From the NCBI RefSeq assembly GCF_963678635.1, contig NC_087063.1:5736386-5800385 (forward strand): a DNA stretch of 64,000 nucleotides, written 5' to 3'. This document shows, piece after piece, positions 17,540-27,538 of the stretch. Each line of letters begins with the position of its first letter. The stretch's first letter is position 1. The notes below the pieces were generated by a model. It searched no databases. It worked only from the letters and a program-made list of their open reading frames with translations, and was not told the origin of the DNA. Source of the DNA: Symsagittifera roscoffensis. Lineage: Eukaryota; Xenacoelomorpha; Acoela; Convolutidae. A program made the translations under genes and the position numbers.

Positions 17540-20500
17540 ATGAGTTTAGACAAGTCAAGGATACCAAAACGAGGTAATAGCTCTAGGAAATTCATACCTG
17601 AAAAGCAAAGAAAAACGATGACCGATCCTTTTGTGGATTGGATCAAGCGAACCCGGTCCGATAAAGAGGGGACGGTTTCAGGCAGAATGGTTGAAACGAG
17701 AAGTCAAAAGACCTCAGAAGAGCGAAGAGAACTGTTAGAAGTGGAGGTCAATACGGACCATACCATGAACGACAACCAGGGAGTAAATGGACTGGAAGGG
17801 AGAGGCAGAAGGCTGGCGAGTGAGTCTACTCCGGTAGAACAAGGCCATGATTTCGCCACTTCCACCGGGACATTGGATCGCGAGGAGATGTCGGAACTGT
17901 CCGACATCTCAACTGAAGTAACGGCGACTAGAAGATCTCCGACAGACAACACTATGATGGCAGGCGGAATGGGGAAACAAACAACGTCATCATCATTCTC
18001 AGAAAGAATGAAGAACACCTTCGGAAACATCTTTCCATTCAGCATGGGAGGAGGAGCAGGAAACGAAGGGGAGTCCCAGGAGGAAGAGGATGAAGAGGAG
18101 CAAGGGGACTTTGGATCTCAAGTCAGCCTCAATAGTTCGATCCATGAGAGTGAGGCACACGTCGGAAGAGAGACTGGAACCATGGATAAATTTGGTGTAG
18201 TGACAACGATAAGCAAAGAGGCAAACACACCGTGCCAGTCGAAGGACTTCGCGATTAGGACAAGTTCGGAGCCACAACCTGAAGAGAGTAGAAAGAGAGG
18301 GCTTGTCAACGCGTTAGCGGATCCTGAAATAGATAATGAAAAGACGTCAAGACAGAGAGTCAAGGCCCGGATCTCGACCAGCACGAAGCTACCTGGGACC
18401 GACAGAGTTACACCACCACTAGTGACGCCACTCGTGGATAACGGGGCAGCACTAGAGGAAGCCTTAAACAACATAGTGGGCAGTTTAGGAGAACAAAATG
18501 AACAGATGTCGATAAGGATGAGTGAACTAGAAAGAGCAGTTCACATCGAAAGAGAAAGTCTGCGGGAAGAAATAAACCGCAACAGACAAGAAGTTGACAG
18601 AAGCGAAAAACGCTTGAGAGAAAGAACGGACGAACATATGACGAGGAACTTGTCGCGAATGACAAGAGAAGCGGAACAGAGGGAGTTACGCTTAAGAGCC
18701 GACATGGAGAAGTTAAGAATTCAGCAAGAGCAGTCTCTTGGGTCTCTTGACACAAAGATAGACGCGATGATGGAGAGGCGAACGCAGGCTATCATGGATA
18801 GGTTGGACGGGCTACTAAACAGCAAGAGTGGACCAAAAGAAGGAGAGCCGAACTCGGGAGGTCCCAGCAGGGAACCGAGGGTGAACTTCAATGAACATCA
18901 AAGGAGGAAGACAAATGGATCCACTAGGGGCAGGGGCAGTTCATCAGGCTATGCCACAAGGGGTAATACAGCATGGGGCCCGAACAGTAGAGCGAGTTCA
19001 ACGGGGAACAGACAAACCTCGAACGAACGACCAACGCAAAGCACACATGCGACTGGGAGAAGCGATTCTGGCAACATGGGGCATACAAGCCCGAGGAGGA
19101 GTCACATGGGCCAAGCGGGAAACGCTCATGGCGATTCGGATTGTAGGGATGCACCGCACACAGAGCCTTCGACAAGGTGTGAGGACACTCAGGCGGGACT
19201 CTCAAGGGATGCTACGGCAATGGCCACAGCATTTGAACCCCTGAACAGGTCTTTGGAGACATTCCTGACGCGGTTATCTAGAACCAATGAACGCAGTGAA
19301 AAGTCCAGAAGAGTCTTTAAGAAGCCAAGATGCTACAAGGACGAATCTGATGGCTGTATTGATACCTGGATAGAGGTAATGAAGCTGCATTTCGAGGAAG
19401 AAGACTTGTCTGAGAGACAGGAATGCAGCGCGCTCACCAGCAACCTAGAAGGGACAGCCCTGAACTGTGTCATGGCCAAGAAACAGTATCAACGTGACAC
19501 TGCTGAGAAAATCTTCGAAATCTTATTAAACCGTTTCGGATCAGGGGTGCAGGGGCACCAGGCGATGATGCGCTTCGAGAAACGGAGGCAACGAGAAGAT
19601 GAAACAATAGACAAGTTTCTCGATGATTTGGAAATGCTGAGAAGACGCAGCCAACCGGATGAGTCAAACCGAAGGATGAACCTGGCCGTAGCCTCAAAAT
19701 TCATCGATGGTGTGAAAAATGATGAACTTCGTACGATGCTAGCAACGCATTACACACCACTATCAACTAATGCGCCAACACCGGAGGAGTTGAGGCTCAA
19801 ATCAAAAGAGTATCTTTTGTTGAAACCTCCTTCGAGATCTGGATATTACAAGAACAATTATGGCAATTTTAACAACGTACCAGCGAACCAAGGGAACAAT
19901 TGGTACAAACCGAGGGACGATATGGACAAGAGACGCTCTTGTGCTAATTGTAGTTCAACAGACCATCATGTGTCAGCATGCCCAGCTTATAAACAAGGCA
20001 TGAAAGCAATAGGCTTTAGCCTCGAGGACGAAGATGCGTCAGAGTTGGAACATGAGGATTTCATGAGAGGAGTGATTGCGAAATTCGGCCCGAGGTGTTT
20101 CTTTTGCAACTTGGAAGGTCATTTTAAATCAGACTGTCCACAATTCTGGGATGCAGTGGCAGACATCAAGCATCCAAGGCATGAAGAAGCTTTATCGGGA
20201 GTGAAAGCAAGCAAGGCTCGACTTTTAAACGAAGCAGAGGCACGCAGGAAGGACAAACCTCAAGAGCTGGCGGCAAAGAAAATGCAAGCGGTAACAGGAG
20301 AAGCATGTGAACCGGAACCAGCAACTGCGGCCGATGACTTCAAGATCGATTACAAGGCAGCCGCAAAGGATGCTCTAAATAGAGTACAACAGGAACTGGT
20401 GACGAAAGAGATCGAACAAAAAGTGAAACTTGAACTGGAAAATGAAAAGCTTCAGGAGCAACTGAATACCTTCGAAGCAACGGAGTTCGAGGAGACGAAA

Positions 20501-23500
20501 ACACCAAGCAGTTTAGATATGAAACTTAAAGTGATCTCCGGTAAGAGGTTCGGCATGGCGCCACAGGGAAAGAAGATACAGTCGATAATCTCAGTGGCTG
20601 GACACCAGGTAATAAGAAATTTGAGTGAACCATCAGAGTTCACTTTAATGCATTTGGACACATATGCAGATTATCTGAGGCAGGTGGAGCCACGCACTGA
20701 GTCGAGAGCTGTGCGAGCACTACTAACGACGGGTGGCCCTCGCATGAAGAAACTTCATGGACGCTACTTGGAGGTCTATGGGCCGTATCAAATAATGCTG
20801 AACGTGGATGGAATCAGCATCTACACCAGGACTTACATAACAACAGATGATGACCAAATGGGGCAGATCTATTTGGGTGAAGAGGAACTCAAAGTCCGCA
20901 GGATAGGCCATGACGCCATGATGGAACAAGACGCGGTACATATTGGATATGAAGCAGATGTGACAGCACACCTGCTTGACACCAACGGAACAAAAATCGG
21001 AGTCACAGGGCTTCTGGACACAGGCGCGGTGGTGAGTGTGATGCCGATAAAAACCTGGGAGAGAATGGGCTTCACGCGGGAAGATCTGATTCCTACGAAT
21101 CTCCGACTAGCCGCTGCAAATCGAGGAGCTATCTACGTAGCCGGAAGAACACCGGTGACGGTCCTTCACATGGGAGGACGGAATCTCTGGATGAGCTTCC
21201 TGGTGGTAGAGAATCTGGACGACGCCGACCAATTCATCTTGGGCAGAGATTTTGTCAGGAACTTTGACGTGATGATTGACTTAAACAATGGTCTAATACG
21301 GATTAGAAACCCGGACCGAAAGTATGTTAAGAGACCCATTAATAGGATAATAACAGATGAAAATAAGGTACCAGTTTTTTTGGATAGAAAAGTAAAGTTA
21401 CAACCAGGACAAGCTGTAGTAGCGATTTTTAGAATGAGAAAATTAAATTCGTTAAGTGATAGCAAACAGGTTTGCTTAGTACCGAATCCAAATAGTCAGA
21501 GTTCGGTGATTTTAGGCCGGAGCTTCTCGGTAACGCGAAACGGACTGTGTGTCAGTGTGTTGTTGAACACACTGGACACCATGGTTTCAATCCAGCGTGG
21601 AAAGAAGCTTGGTTACGCATTGCCGATGAGGACCGACTATGAAGAGACACAAAACTTGAAGAAATATAGTGTGAAAGACTGTCCTTGTCATGCCAATAAA
21701 GATAAAATTTTAAAGAGGATTGATGAATTAAAATCTATTCGTAAATTGTTTTCAATGAAATCCGAAACGGACGACGGCTTATCAAGCTGCTCGAATTTTC
21801 CGGAACGCCCCTCGTCATATGAACTAGATTCTGACAAACCGGTTTTGCCAGAAATAGAACATTTAAAAGGAAAAATAGGTGAGGGAGATTTTGAAAAATT
21901 GCGGGACCTCCTAAATCGGAACGCCGAGGTATTTTCAAAACATAAGGCGGACATCGGTTGCTGTAATTTCGTCGAACACGAAATCGAACTAGAAGAGGGT
22001 GCCGTTCCCCATAGGGAAGGCGCAAGGCGAATGACGCCACATAAATCGGAAGCGTGCCGAGCGGAAATAGAAATGTTGCTTGAATACGACATGATAGAAC
22101 CCTCGAAATCACCATGGGCTTGCGGAGTAGTAATGGCGAAAAAGAAAGGGGGGCAGCTTAGATTTTGTTGCGACTTTCGTTACTTGAACGCGGTAACGAT
22201 TAAAGATGCGTACCCGATACCGCGAATAGACGAGAGCCTATCCAAACTTGGTGATGCAAAGTTCTTCACCACATTGGACTTGGGTTCTGCCTTCTGGCAG
22301 GTTCCTCTGCGAAAGAAGGACAGGGAGAAAACCGGATTCGCGTGCGAATTGGGGTTGTACCAGTGGAAGAGGATGCCCTTCGGCTTGTGCAATGCAACAG
22401 CAACCTTTCAAAGGCTGATGGCTCAGGCTTTGACAGGAGTGACCAAAAAGTACAGGAATCTCTTGATGTGCTACGTGGATGACGTAGTCATAGCGACACC
22501 AACCCTGGAGGATCACATTGATCGACTCGATGAGGTCTTCGGATGTATGAAAAGAGCAGGCTTGAAATGCAAACCATCGAAATGTGAAATCCTTAGGGAT
22601 TCGATCAAGTACCTGGGAAGAATGGTGGACAGGCATGGTGTGAGGCCAGATCCGGACGCAGTGGAAGCAGTGTTGACATGGAAAGCTCCGAGAACGGACA
22701 CACAGCTCATGAGCTTCCTAGGGTTTGCCAATTACTACCGAGAATTCATTAAGGGATATGCGGACAATGTGTATCCGATGCAGAAGCTGATGCGCAACAA
22801 AGGGAAGAAGTTCGAATGGAACGATGAAGCACAAGTTGCTTTCGAGAACATAAAGCGGGAACTGTGCGAAGCGCCAGTGCTAGGCATGCCTACAGAAAAG
22901 GGCATGTATGTTCTTGACACGGACGCATCGGTGGTGGCCATCTCAGGAATCTTGCATCAAGAGCAAGAATGGAACGGAAGAACAGTTCTCCGTCCCATTG
23001 CATACGGCAGCAAGGTCCTGAGTGACACAGAGATGAAATATGGCGCACCAAAAGCAGAAATGTTTGCAGTAGTTACCTTCGTGGAGAAGTACCGTGCATA
23101 CTTGGGGAGCGCTCCCTTCAAGTTACGCGTGGACAACAGAGCGTTATCCTGGTTGAAGACCTACTCGATGGATCAGAGTTATATTGGTAGATGGATAGTC
23201 AGATTGGATGGCTACCATATGATAATCGAACATAGGATGCGTGATAAACATCAGAATGCTGACAGTCTCAGCAAGAAAACTGAGTTCTATGAAAGATTGG
23301 AGCAGAAGCAGGCCAATCAGGCGGAAGTAAAGGAGGGATTCTCGTTTCTGGACAAAGAAACTTATGAAGCGCTTCCCTTAACGAGATGGTTGGATAAGTC
23401 TGGACATCCAATTCCAGGGCATCCTGAGTTACCTGTAGAGAAAGCAGCTGAGATAAAGATCCTGTCCAAGGAGGATCCAGTCCCCTTAGATTTGTTGCTG

Positions 23501-26500
23501 CGCTCGAACCTGGTCCAGCAAGAACTCTCTCGCATGAATATAAACAGCCTCTCATTATTGGATAAAACGGTGCAAGTCACACCACAAGTAATGCGGATGC
23601 TGGGTGGATTGTTAGAAAGAGAAGTGACCAGAGATGACCCCGAGTGGACAGCAGCAGTGGCATCGCTAACAGTCAGTGAGAAAGTGAAGATCATGCCGTC
23701 CAGACAACAGCACGAGGAGAACAAGAGGGATTGTAGGACAATAGTTCAGCAACTAGTATCCTCAATACCCCAAGAGATTTTAACCAGTACTTCTTACGGA
23801 CGGAAAGAACAGGGGAGCAGCAAGCGAAAGAAAACCGTCACCTTTGTAGACCGGGAAAAAGAGGGTGAAGAGGTAGAACAAAATCTGCTGCAAGACTATT
23901 TGTCCGGGGAGAAGGATGAGGAGAGAAATCAGCAATCACAAGATCAACACCCGGGACAAGTGAATTTGTCCGGGGAGTCCGAGATAGACGAGAAAATTCC
24001 TGATGAGAAACAGGACCTAGAGAACAAAGTTTTGTACGGGGAGTTCAGATGGATGCGAAGGAAATACGGACATGATCTGGAGGAGCGTGCAGTCTCCAGC
24101 ACAACACCTTCGACGGATGATAAGTCAGAAAGCTCGAGAATGAACACCTATTCAGACAGGGATTCGACCTCGGGATCAGAACTGTCAGAACTGGCGATAC
24201 ACACGCTACTAGTGGAAACTCGGGCGAGAAACCTGGACAGAGAGGTGTACCAGGATCCTGACAGTGATCGCTACCTAATACCAAGCGAAAGAGTCTTTGA
24301 CAACGCAGCGGATGACTTAGAAACGATAGCGGTATCGAAACGTTCGATAAGCCTGTTGCCGCAGAAAGAGGTAGTCAGGACTGATCTTCAGCCGTTTCAA
24401 CAAGAAACACAACCGTTGGCGAAGATTTGGTGCGTTAAGATGGAAGAAGACACACATCAGCCCAACGAGCTGAACAGTCAGATGAGAGTCATGAAGACGT
24501 ACTTGAAGGCGAGATACAGACTCTCGGACCTTCTAAGGGCGCAGAGAAATGATCGCATGACAAGCAACCTAAAAAGGTGGATAGAAAACGGTGCACCTGA
24601 CAAAGGTGATCTGGAAGAAGACAGCTATAGGATCCTGAGACAATACTTCATGCAGAAGGAGGGGAGATTATATCTGAACAAGGACGGGATCGTGGCTTGC
24701 AGGAGAAGAGAAGAAGACAAGGTCTTATACAAATATAACGCGATAGTGTTGTCGCAACTCTATCAGACAGAACTATTATTCAGGTCGCATGATCAGATGG
24801 GCCATCAAGGGATCGACAAAGTGTATCAGAGGATCCTGAAGCGCTTTGAGTGGCCTGGGATGAAAAAGGCATGCGAGAAATGGGTGACAGCATGTCTGTC
24901 ATGCCAACAGGTCAAGGATCCTAGGAAGTTGCGATTTCCTTTACAATCAATTGAGTCGTCTGAATTCAACGAGGTGGTGCAGATAGATCACCAGAAGATA
25001 TGCATGACAGACAGCGGTTACAACCAAGTCTTGGTCATGATAGATCACTTCACGAAGTATGCAGAGGCCGTGCCCTGCATAACTGCCTCAGCGGAAGAGA
25101 CATGCGACCACCTGATCAATACGTGGATAGCAAGACATGGATGTCCAATGACGTTTCAATCGGACAATGGAACGGCTTTCGTAGGCGAGCTTACGAAAGA
25201 GCTTATGAGACGGTCACAAGTCGCTCAGGCTCACTGCACGACATACCACCCTCAGACGAATGGCTTAGTGGAAAGACAGAATAGGACGTTAGTGTCGATG
25301 CTGAGAGTATATTGTTCCAGGTACATGACCGATTGGGACAGATACCTTCCACAGGTGATGGGAGCTTATAATAGCACGCAACACTCCACCACTGGAGTCA
25401 GTCCACACATGATGCTGACGGGACACGAGAAGTCTTTACCCTTGACATTCTTCTACCCAGAGTATGAGGGAAAGAAAACATCCCCACAGGTCTACGTGAG
25501 GGATGTGATCAGACGCCAACAGGAGTTGAACGACTTGTGTAGACGAAACACTCAGCAGGCACAGGCAAGGCAGAGGAAAAGATTCGACAAGAAAGCAGCT
25601 GGTGCAAAGGCTTACTCGGTGGGAGACTACGTATGGGTATTTCAGAACGTTATACCACCGAAAGGGACGAAAAAGCTTCTGAAGAAGTGGAGGGGACCCT
25701 TCATGATTACAGAGGTGCACCAAGAGGGACGCTTTTATAGACTGAGTACTGGCCGAGCCGCCCACTACGAGAACATCAAGCCACACAATCCATCGACAGA
25801 AGACTGGTGTATACCTGCAGACATGGAAGAAGGGGATTATCTAATGATGGATCCTGCTTGTGAGGTCAATGAAAAAGGCACCAGGGAGAAGAACGATGGA
25901 AACGAAGTCGTAGAGGAAGGTACGGATACACCATTGGACCTGGATCCAAACGAACAGATCGAAGCGGACGATGAAACCTTGCCCTACGCAGAGGAAGATT
26001 GGCAGGATTCCGAACAGACAGAGGTTCCCAAGAACATGGAACCAGATCTTCCGTTCACGATGCAGACTCGTCAGAAAGACGGGACGAGACTAAGAAAGAA
26101 ATACAATCCTTACGGTGACGACTTTGTAGTGGATAGGATAGATCTAAAGAAAATAGTGGAGGAAGTAGTGGGTTTAGAGGAAATAACAGTGTCACAGGAC
26201 ATTGGCATAGTCGATGACCACAACGATGAGTGGGTTGACGACTGGTCGAAACCCGAGGTGGAGTTCGACGATGAGCAACAGCAGTCAAATGAACAAGACC
26301 TGACGAACCTGCGTGTCTTAGAGTGGCTGAACGAAATGACATCAGACCCTGAAAAGACCAGCGTCACGATTCAAGACGTAGATCGCGAAAGCGCGAAATA
26401 CATTAAGACCGAACGAGATGATCCTTCCTGGGCTGCCCAGGAAGGACAACTTCTCATTCCAGCTTCTAATCTTGACTTAATACCCGGTATGCGATCGACG

Positions 26501-27142
26501 GGGACGCCGATGGATATTTTTGTCCGGGGAGTGGGGGTAGGACTTACCCACACTGAAAACTTGATAATAAAAAAATTGAGAATAGCAAGAGAAACAGGAA
26601 ACTTAGAAGCAGAAACAGGTGAAGAACCTAAGAAACCTGACATAGGCAGGGTAGTTGAGTCATATTTTAATTTACCAAATGAATATTCTAGTAACATAAT
26701 ACTAACAGACAGTGATTTCATACTCACAAACAGAACATGTGCGGTAGCTATCACCGCAGACATGAGTTTTAGGACGGCGCTAGCGGCAGATTTTAAGAGG
26801 GAATATAAAAACGTGGAATTCCTTTGGAAGCAAAGACCAGGGATAGGGGGCGTAGCAGCCTTACCCCCGGCGGTGTCGCAAATACCGGGAAAGTACTTAT
26901 GCTTCCTGGTAACGAGGGCGACAGAGAAGCAACACGTGGACCCAGAAAATCTAGTCTTGTCTTTGACGAGGCTGAGGGACTTCCTTGTGGAAATGGACGT
27001 GAAGGAGCTTTCGCTTCCAGTGTACGATCCAAATAGAGGAAGACTGCATCCTCGGGAATTGTACGCGCTTGTACACGTGATATTCTCTGATACGAACATA
27101 CAAGTATATCTACATAAGAAAAATTACTTAAGTATAGGCTGA
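17540..27142 (+). CDS. Gag-Pol polyprotein, intact 3200-residue single frame, with C-terminal macro-like domain
   Basis: One uninterrupted frame from ATG 17540 to TGA. Order: N-terminal low-complexity region; coiled coil (residues about 320-405); Gag capsid-like helical region (about 600-710); two CCHC zinc knuckles (Cys801 and Cys853 are the first cysteines); aspartic protease LLDTGA (D1160) with ILGRDF; reverse transcriptase with YVDD at 1645-1648; RNase H (DTDAS, about 1793); integrase HHCC finger (from His2417) and D2483, D2542, E2578 (D-58-D-35-E); GPY/F-type module about 2717; an acidic linker; and a macro-domain-like tail about 3040-3195. Gag and Pol are fused without frameshift or stop, so expression ratios must be set another way, for example by proteolysis or splicing. 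All catalytic residues seen are present, so it may be functional. Confidence 0.95.
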   Translation: MSLDKSRIPKRGNSSRKFIPEKQRKTMTDPFVDWIKRTRSDKEGTVSGRMVETRSQKTSEERRELLEVEVNTDHTMNDNQGVNGLEGRGRRLASESTPVEQGHDFATSTGTLDREEMSELSDISTEVTATRRSPTDNTMMAGGMGKQTTSSSFSERMKNTFGNIFPFSMGGGAGNEGESQEEEDEEEQGDFGSQVSLNSSIHESEAHVGRETGTMDKFGVVTTISKEANTPCQSKDFAIRTSSEPQPEESRKRGLVNALADPEIDNEKTSRQRVKARISTSTKLPGTDRVTPPLVTPLVDNGAALEEALNNIVGSLGEQNEQMSIRMSELERAVHIERESLREEINRNRQEVDRSEKRLRERTDEHMTRNLSRMTREAEQRELRLRADMEKLRIQQEQSLGSLDTKIDAMMERRTQAIMDRLDGLLNSKSGPKEGEPNSGGPSREPRVNFNEHQRRKTNGSTRGRGSSSGYATRGNTAWGPNSRASSTGNRQTSNERPTQSTHATGRSDSGNMGHTSPRRSHMGQAGNAHGDSDCRDAPHTEPSTRCEDTQAGLSRDATAMATAFEPLNRSLETFLTRLSRTNERSEKSRRVFKKPRCYKDESDGCIDTWIEVMKLHFEEEDLSERQECSALTSNLEGTALNCVMAKKQYQRDTAEKIFEILLNRFGSGVQGHQAMMRFEKRRQREDETIDKFLDDLEMLRRRSQPDESNRRMNLAVASKFIDGVKNDELRTMLATHYTPLSTNAPTPEELRLKSKEYLLLKPPSRSGYYKNNYGNFNNVPANQGNNWYKPRDDMDKRRSCANCSSTDHHVSACPAYKQGMKAIGFSLEDEDASELEHEDFMRGVIAKFGPRCFFCNLEGHFKSDCPQFWDAVADIKHPRHEEALSGVKASKARLLNEAEARRKDKPQELAAKKMQAVTGEACEPEPATAADDFKIDYKAAAKDALNRVQQELVTKEIEQKVKLELENEKLQEQLNTFEATEFEETKTPSSLDMKLKVISGKRFGMAPQGKKIQSIISVAGHQVIRNLSEPSEFTLMHLDTYADYLRQVEPRTESRAVRALLTTGGPRMKKLHGRYLEVYGPYQIMLNVDGISIYTRTYITTDDDQMGQIYLGEEELKVRRIGHDAMMEQDAVHIGYEADVTAHLLDTNGTKIGVTGLLDTGAVVSVMPIKTWERMGFTREDLIPTNLRLAAANRGAIYVAGRTPVTVLHMGGRNLWMSFLVVENLDDADQFILGRDFVRNFDVMIDLNNGLIRIRNPDRKYVKRPINRIITDENKVPVFLDRKVKLQPGQAVVAIFRMRKLNSLSDSKQVCLVPNPNSQSSVILGRSFSVTRNGLCVSVLLNTLDTMVSIQRGKKLGYALPMRTDYEETQNLKKYSVKDCPCHANKDKILKRIDELKSIRKLFSMKSETDDGLSSCSNFPERPSSYELDSDKPVLPEIEHLKGKIGEGDFEKLRDLLNRNAEVFSKHKADIGCCNFVEHEIELEEGAVPHREGARRMTPHKSEACRAEIEMLLEYDMIEPSKSPWACGVVMAKKKGGQLRFCCDFRYLNAVTIKDAYPIPRIDESLSKLGDAKFFTTLDLGSAFWQVPLRKKDREKTGFACELGLYQWKRMPFGLCNATATFQRLMAQALTGVTKKYRNLLMCYVDDVVIATPTLEDHIDRLDEVFGCMKRAGLKCKPSKCEILRDSIKYLGRMVDRHGVRPDPDAVEAVLTWKAPRTDTQLMSFLGFANYYREFIKGYADNVYPMQKLMRNKGKKFEWNDEAQVAFENIKRELCEAPVLGMPTEKGMYVLDTDASVVAISGILHQEQEWNGRTVLRPIAYGSKVLSDTEMKYGAPKAEMFAVVTFVEKYRAYLGSAPFKLRVDNRALSWLKTYSMDQSYIGRWIVRLDGYHMIIEHRMRDKHQNADSLSKKTEFYERLEQKQANQAEVKEGFSFLDKETYEALPLTRWLDKSGHPIPGHPELPVEKAAEIKILSKEDPVPLDLLLRSNLVQQELSRMNINSLSLLDKTVQVTPQVMRMLGGLLEREVTRDDPEWTAAVASLTVSEKVKIMPSRQQHEENKRDCRTIVQQLVSSIPQEILTSTSYGRKEQGSSKRKKTVTFVDREKEGEEVEQNLLQDYLSGEKDEERNQQSQDQHPGQVNLSGESEIDEKIPDEKQDLENKVLYGEFRWMRRKYGHDLEERAVSSTTPSTDDKSESSRMNTYSDRDSTSGSELSELAIHTLLVETRARNLDREVYQDPDSDRYLIPSERVFDNAADDLETIAVSKRSISLLPQKEVVRTDLQPFQQETQPLAKIWCVKMEEDTHQPNELNSQMRVMKTYLKARYRLSDLLRAQRNDRMTSNLKRWIENGAPDKGDLEEDSYRILRQYFMQKEGRLYLNKDGIVACRRREEDKVLYKYNAIVLSQLYQTELLFRSHDQMGHQGIDKVYQRILKRFEWPGMKKACEKWVTACLSCQQVKDPRKLRFPLQSIESSEFNEVVQIDHQKICMTDSGYNQVLVMIDHFTKYAEAVPCITASAEETCDHLINTWIARHGCPMTFQSDNGTAFVGELTKELMRRSQVAQAHCTTYHPQTNGLVERQNRTLVSMLRVYCSRYMTDWDRYLPQVMGAYNSTQHSTTGVSPHMMLTGHEKSLPLTFFYPEYEGKKTSPQVYVRDVIRRQQELNDLCRRNTQQAQARQRKRFDKKAAGAKAYSVGDYVWVFQNVIPPKGTKKLLKKWRGPFMITEVHQEGRFYRLSTGRAAHYENIKPHNPSTEDWCIPADMEEGDYLMMDPACEVNEKGTREKNDGNEVVEEGTDTPLDLDPNEQIEADDETLPYAEEDWQDSEQTEVPKNMEPDLPFTMQTRQKDGTRLRKKYNPYGDDFVVDRIDLKKIVEEVVGLEEITVSQDIGIVDDHNDEWVDDWSKPEVEFDDEQQQSNEQDLTNLRVLEWLNEMTSDPEKTSVTIQDVDRESAKYIKTERDDPSWAAQEGQLLIPASNLDLIPGMRSTGTPMDIFVRGVGVGLTHTENLIIKKLRIARETGNLEAETGEEPKKPDIGRVVESYFNLPNEYSSNIILTDSDFILTNRTCAVAITADMSFRTALAADFKREYKNVEFLWKQRPGIGGVAALPPAVSQIPGKYLCFLVTRATEKQHVDPENLVLSLTRLRDFLVEMDVKELSLPVYDPNRGRLHPRELYALVHVIFSDTNIQVYLHKKNYLSIG
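26690..27130 (+). other. Macro-domain-like module at the Gag-Pol C-terminus
   Basis: The segment TADMSFRTALAADFKREY, then GGVAALPP, KYLCFLVTRATEKQHV and VKELSLPVYDPNRG, then a final strand IQVYLHKK, follows the order of TARG1/OARD1-type macro domains (A-x-FK, G-x-VA-x-L, YxxYLxTK, LSMPxxGxGLD, ITVY). The usual catalytic G-C-G-x-D stretch is replaced by DPNRG, so ADP-ribose hydrolysis is doubtful, while ligand binding could persist. Copy 1 carries the same module at about 2540-2990. Confidence 0.65.
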
Positions 27143-27538
27143 GTGATGTGCGAGAGGGTGTTAGGCCAAAGACTAAGTTGTGTGTAATATGTGAGAGGTG
27201 CGTTATGTTATGTTATGTGTTAGGTTATTAAGATCATGGGTAAGTAGGGGTTAGTGACCATGAACAACTAAATGACGATCTTGGGAATAGATCCAAAGTT
27301 TGGACTGTCCAATCTTAGGTCGAATTCCAAAATTTTAGAAACCAATTGATTTTAATAAATTTTAGGATAAATATCTTTTTATCTGAACTGTCTTTAAGCA
27401 AATTTTAACGATGTATGTTAAGGTGAAGTTGACAGGTGTGACATTCGTGATTTCTTTTCTAGATCCTGATTGATCATTTAATTGCTCACTTGAGTCAAAA
27501 CTTGAAATCGAAATCAAATCAAACTTGGAAAGAACAGT
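27143..27538 (+). other. Spacer between gag-pol and ORF2 remnant, copy 2
   Basis: 396 bp homologous to 3013-3402, with a shortened TGTTA run and a preserved pyrimidine tract ending TTCTAG shortly before the ORF2 start codon. No gene seen. Confidence 0.75.
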
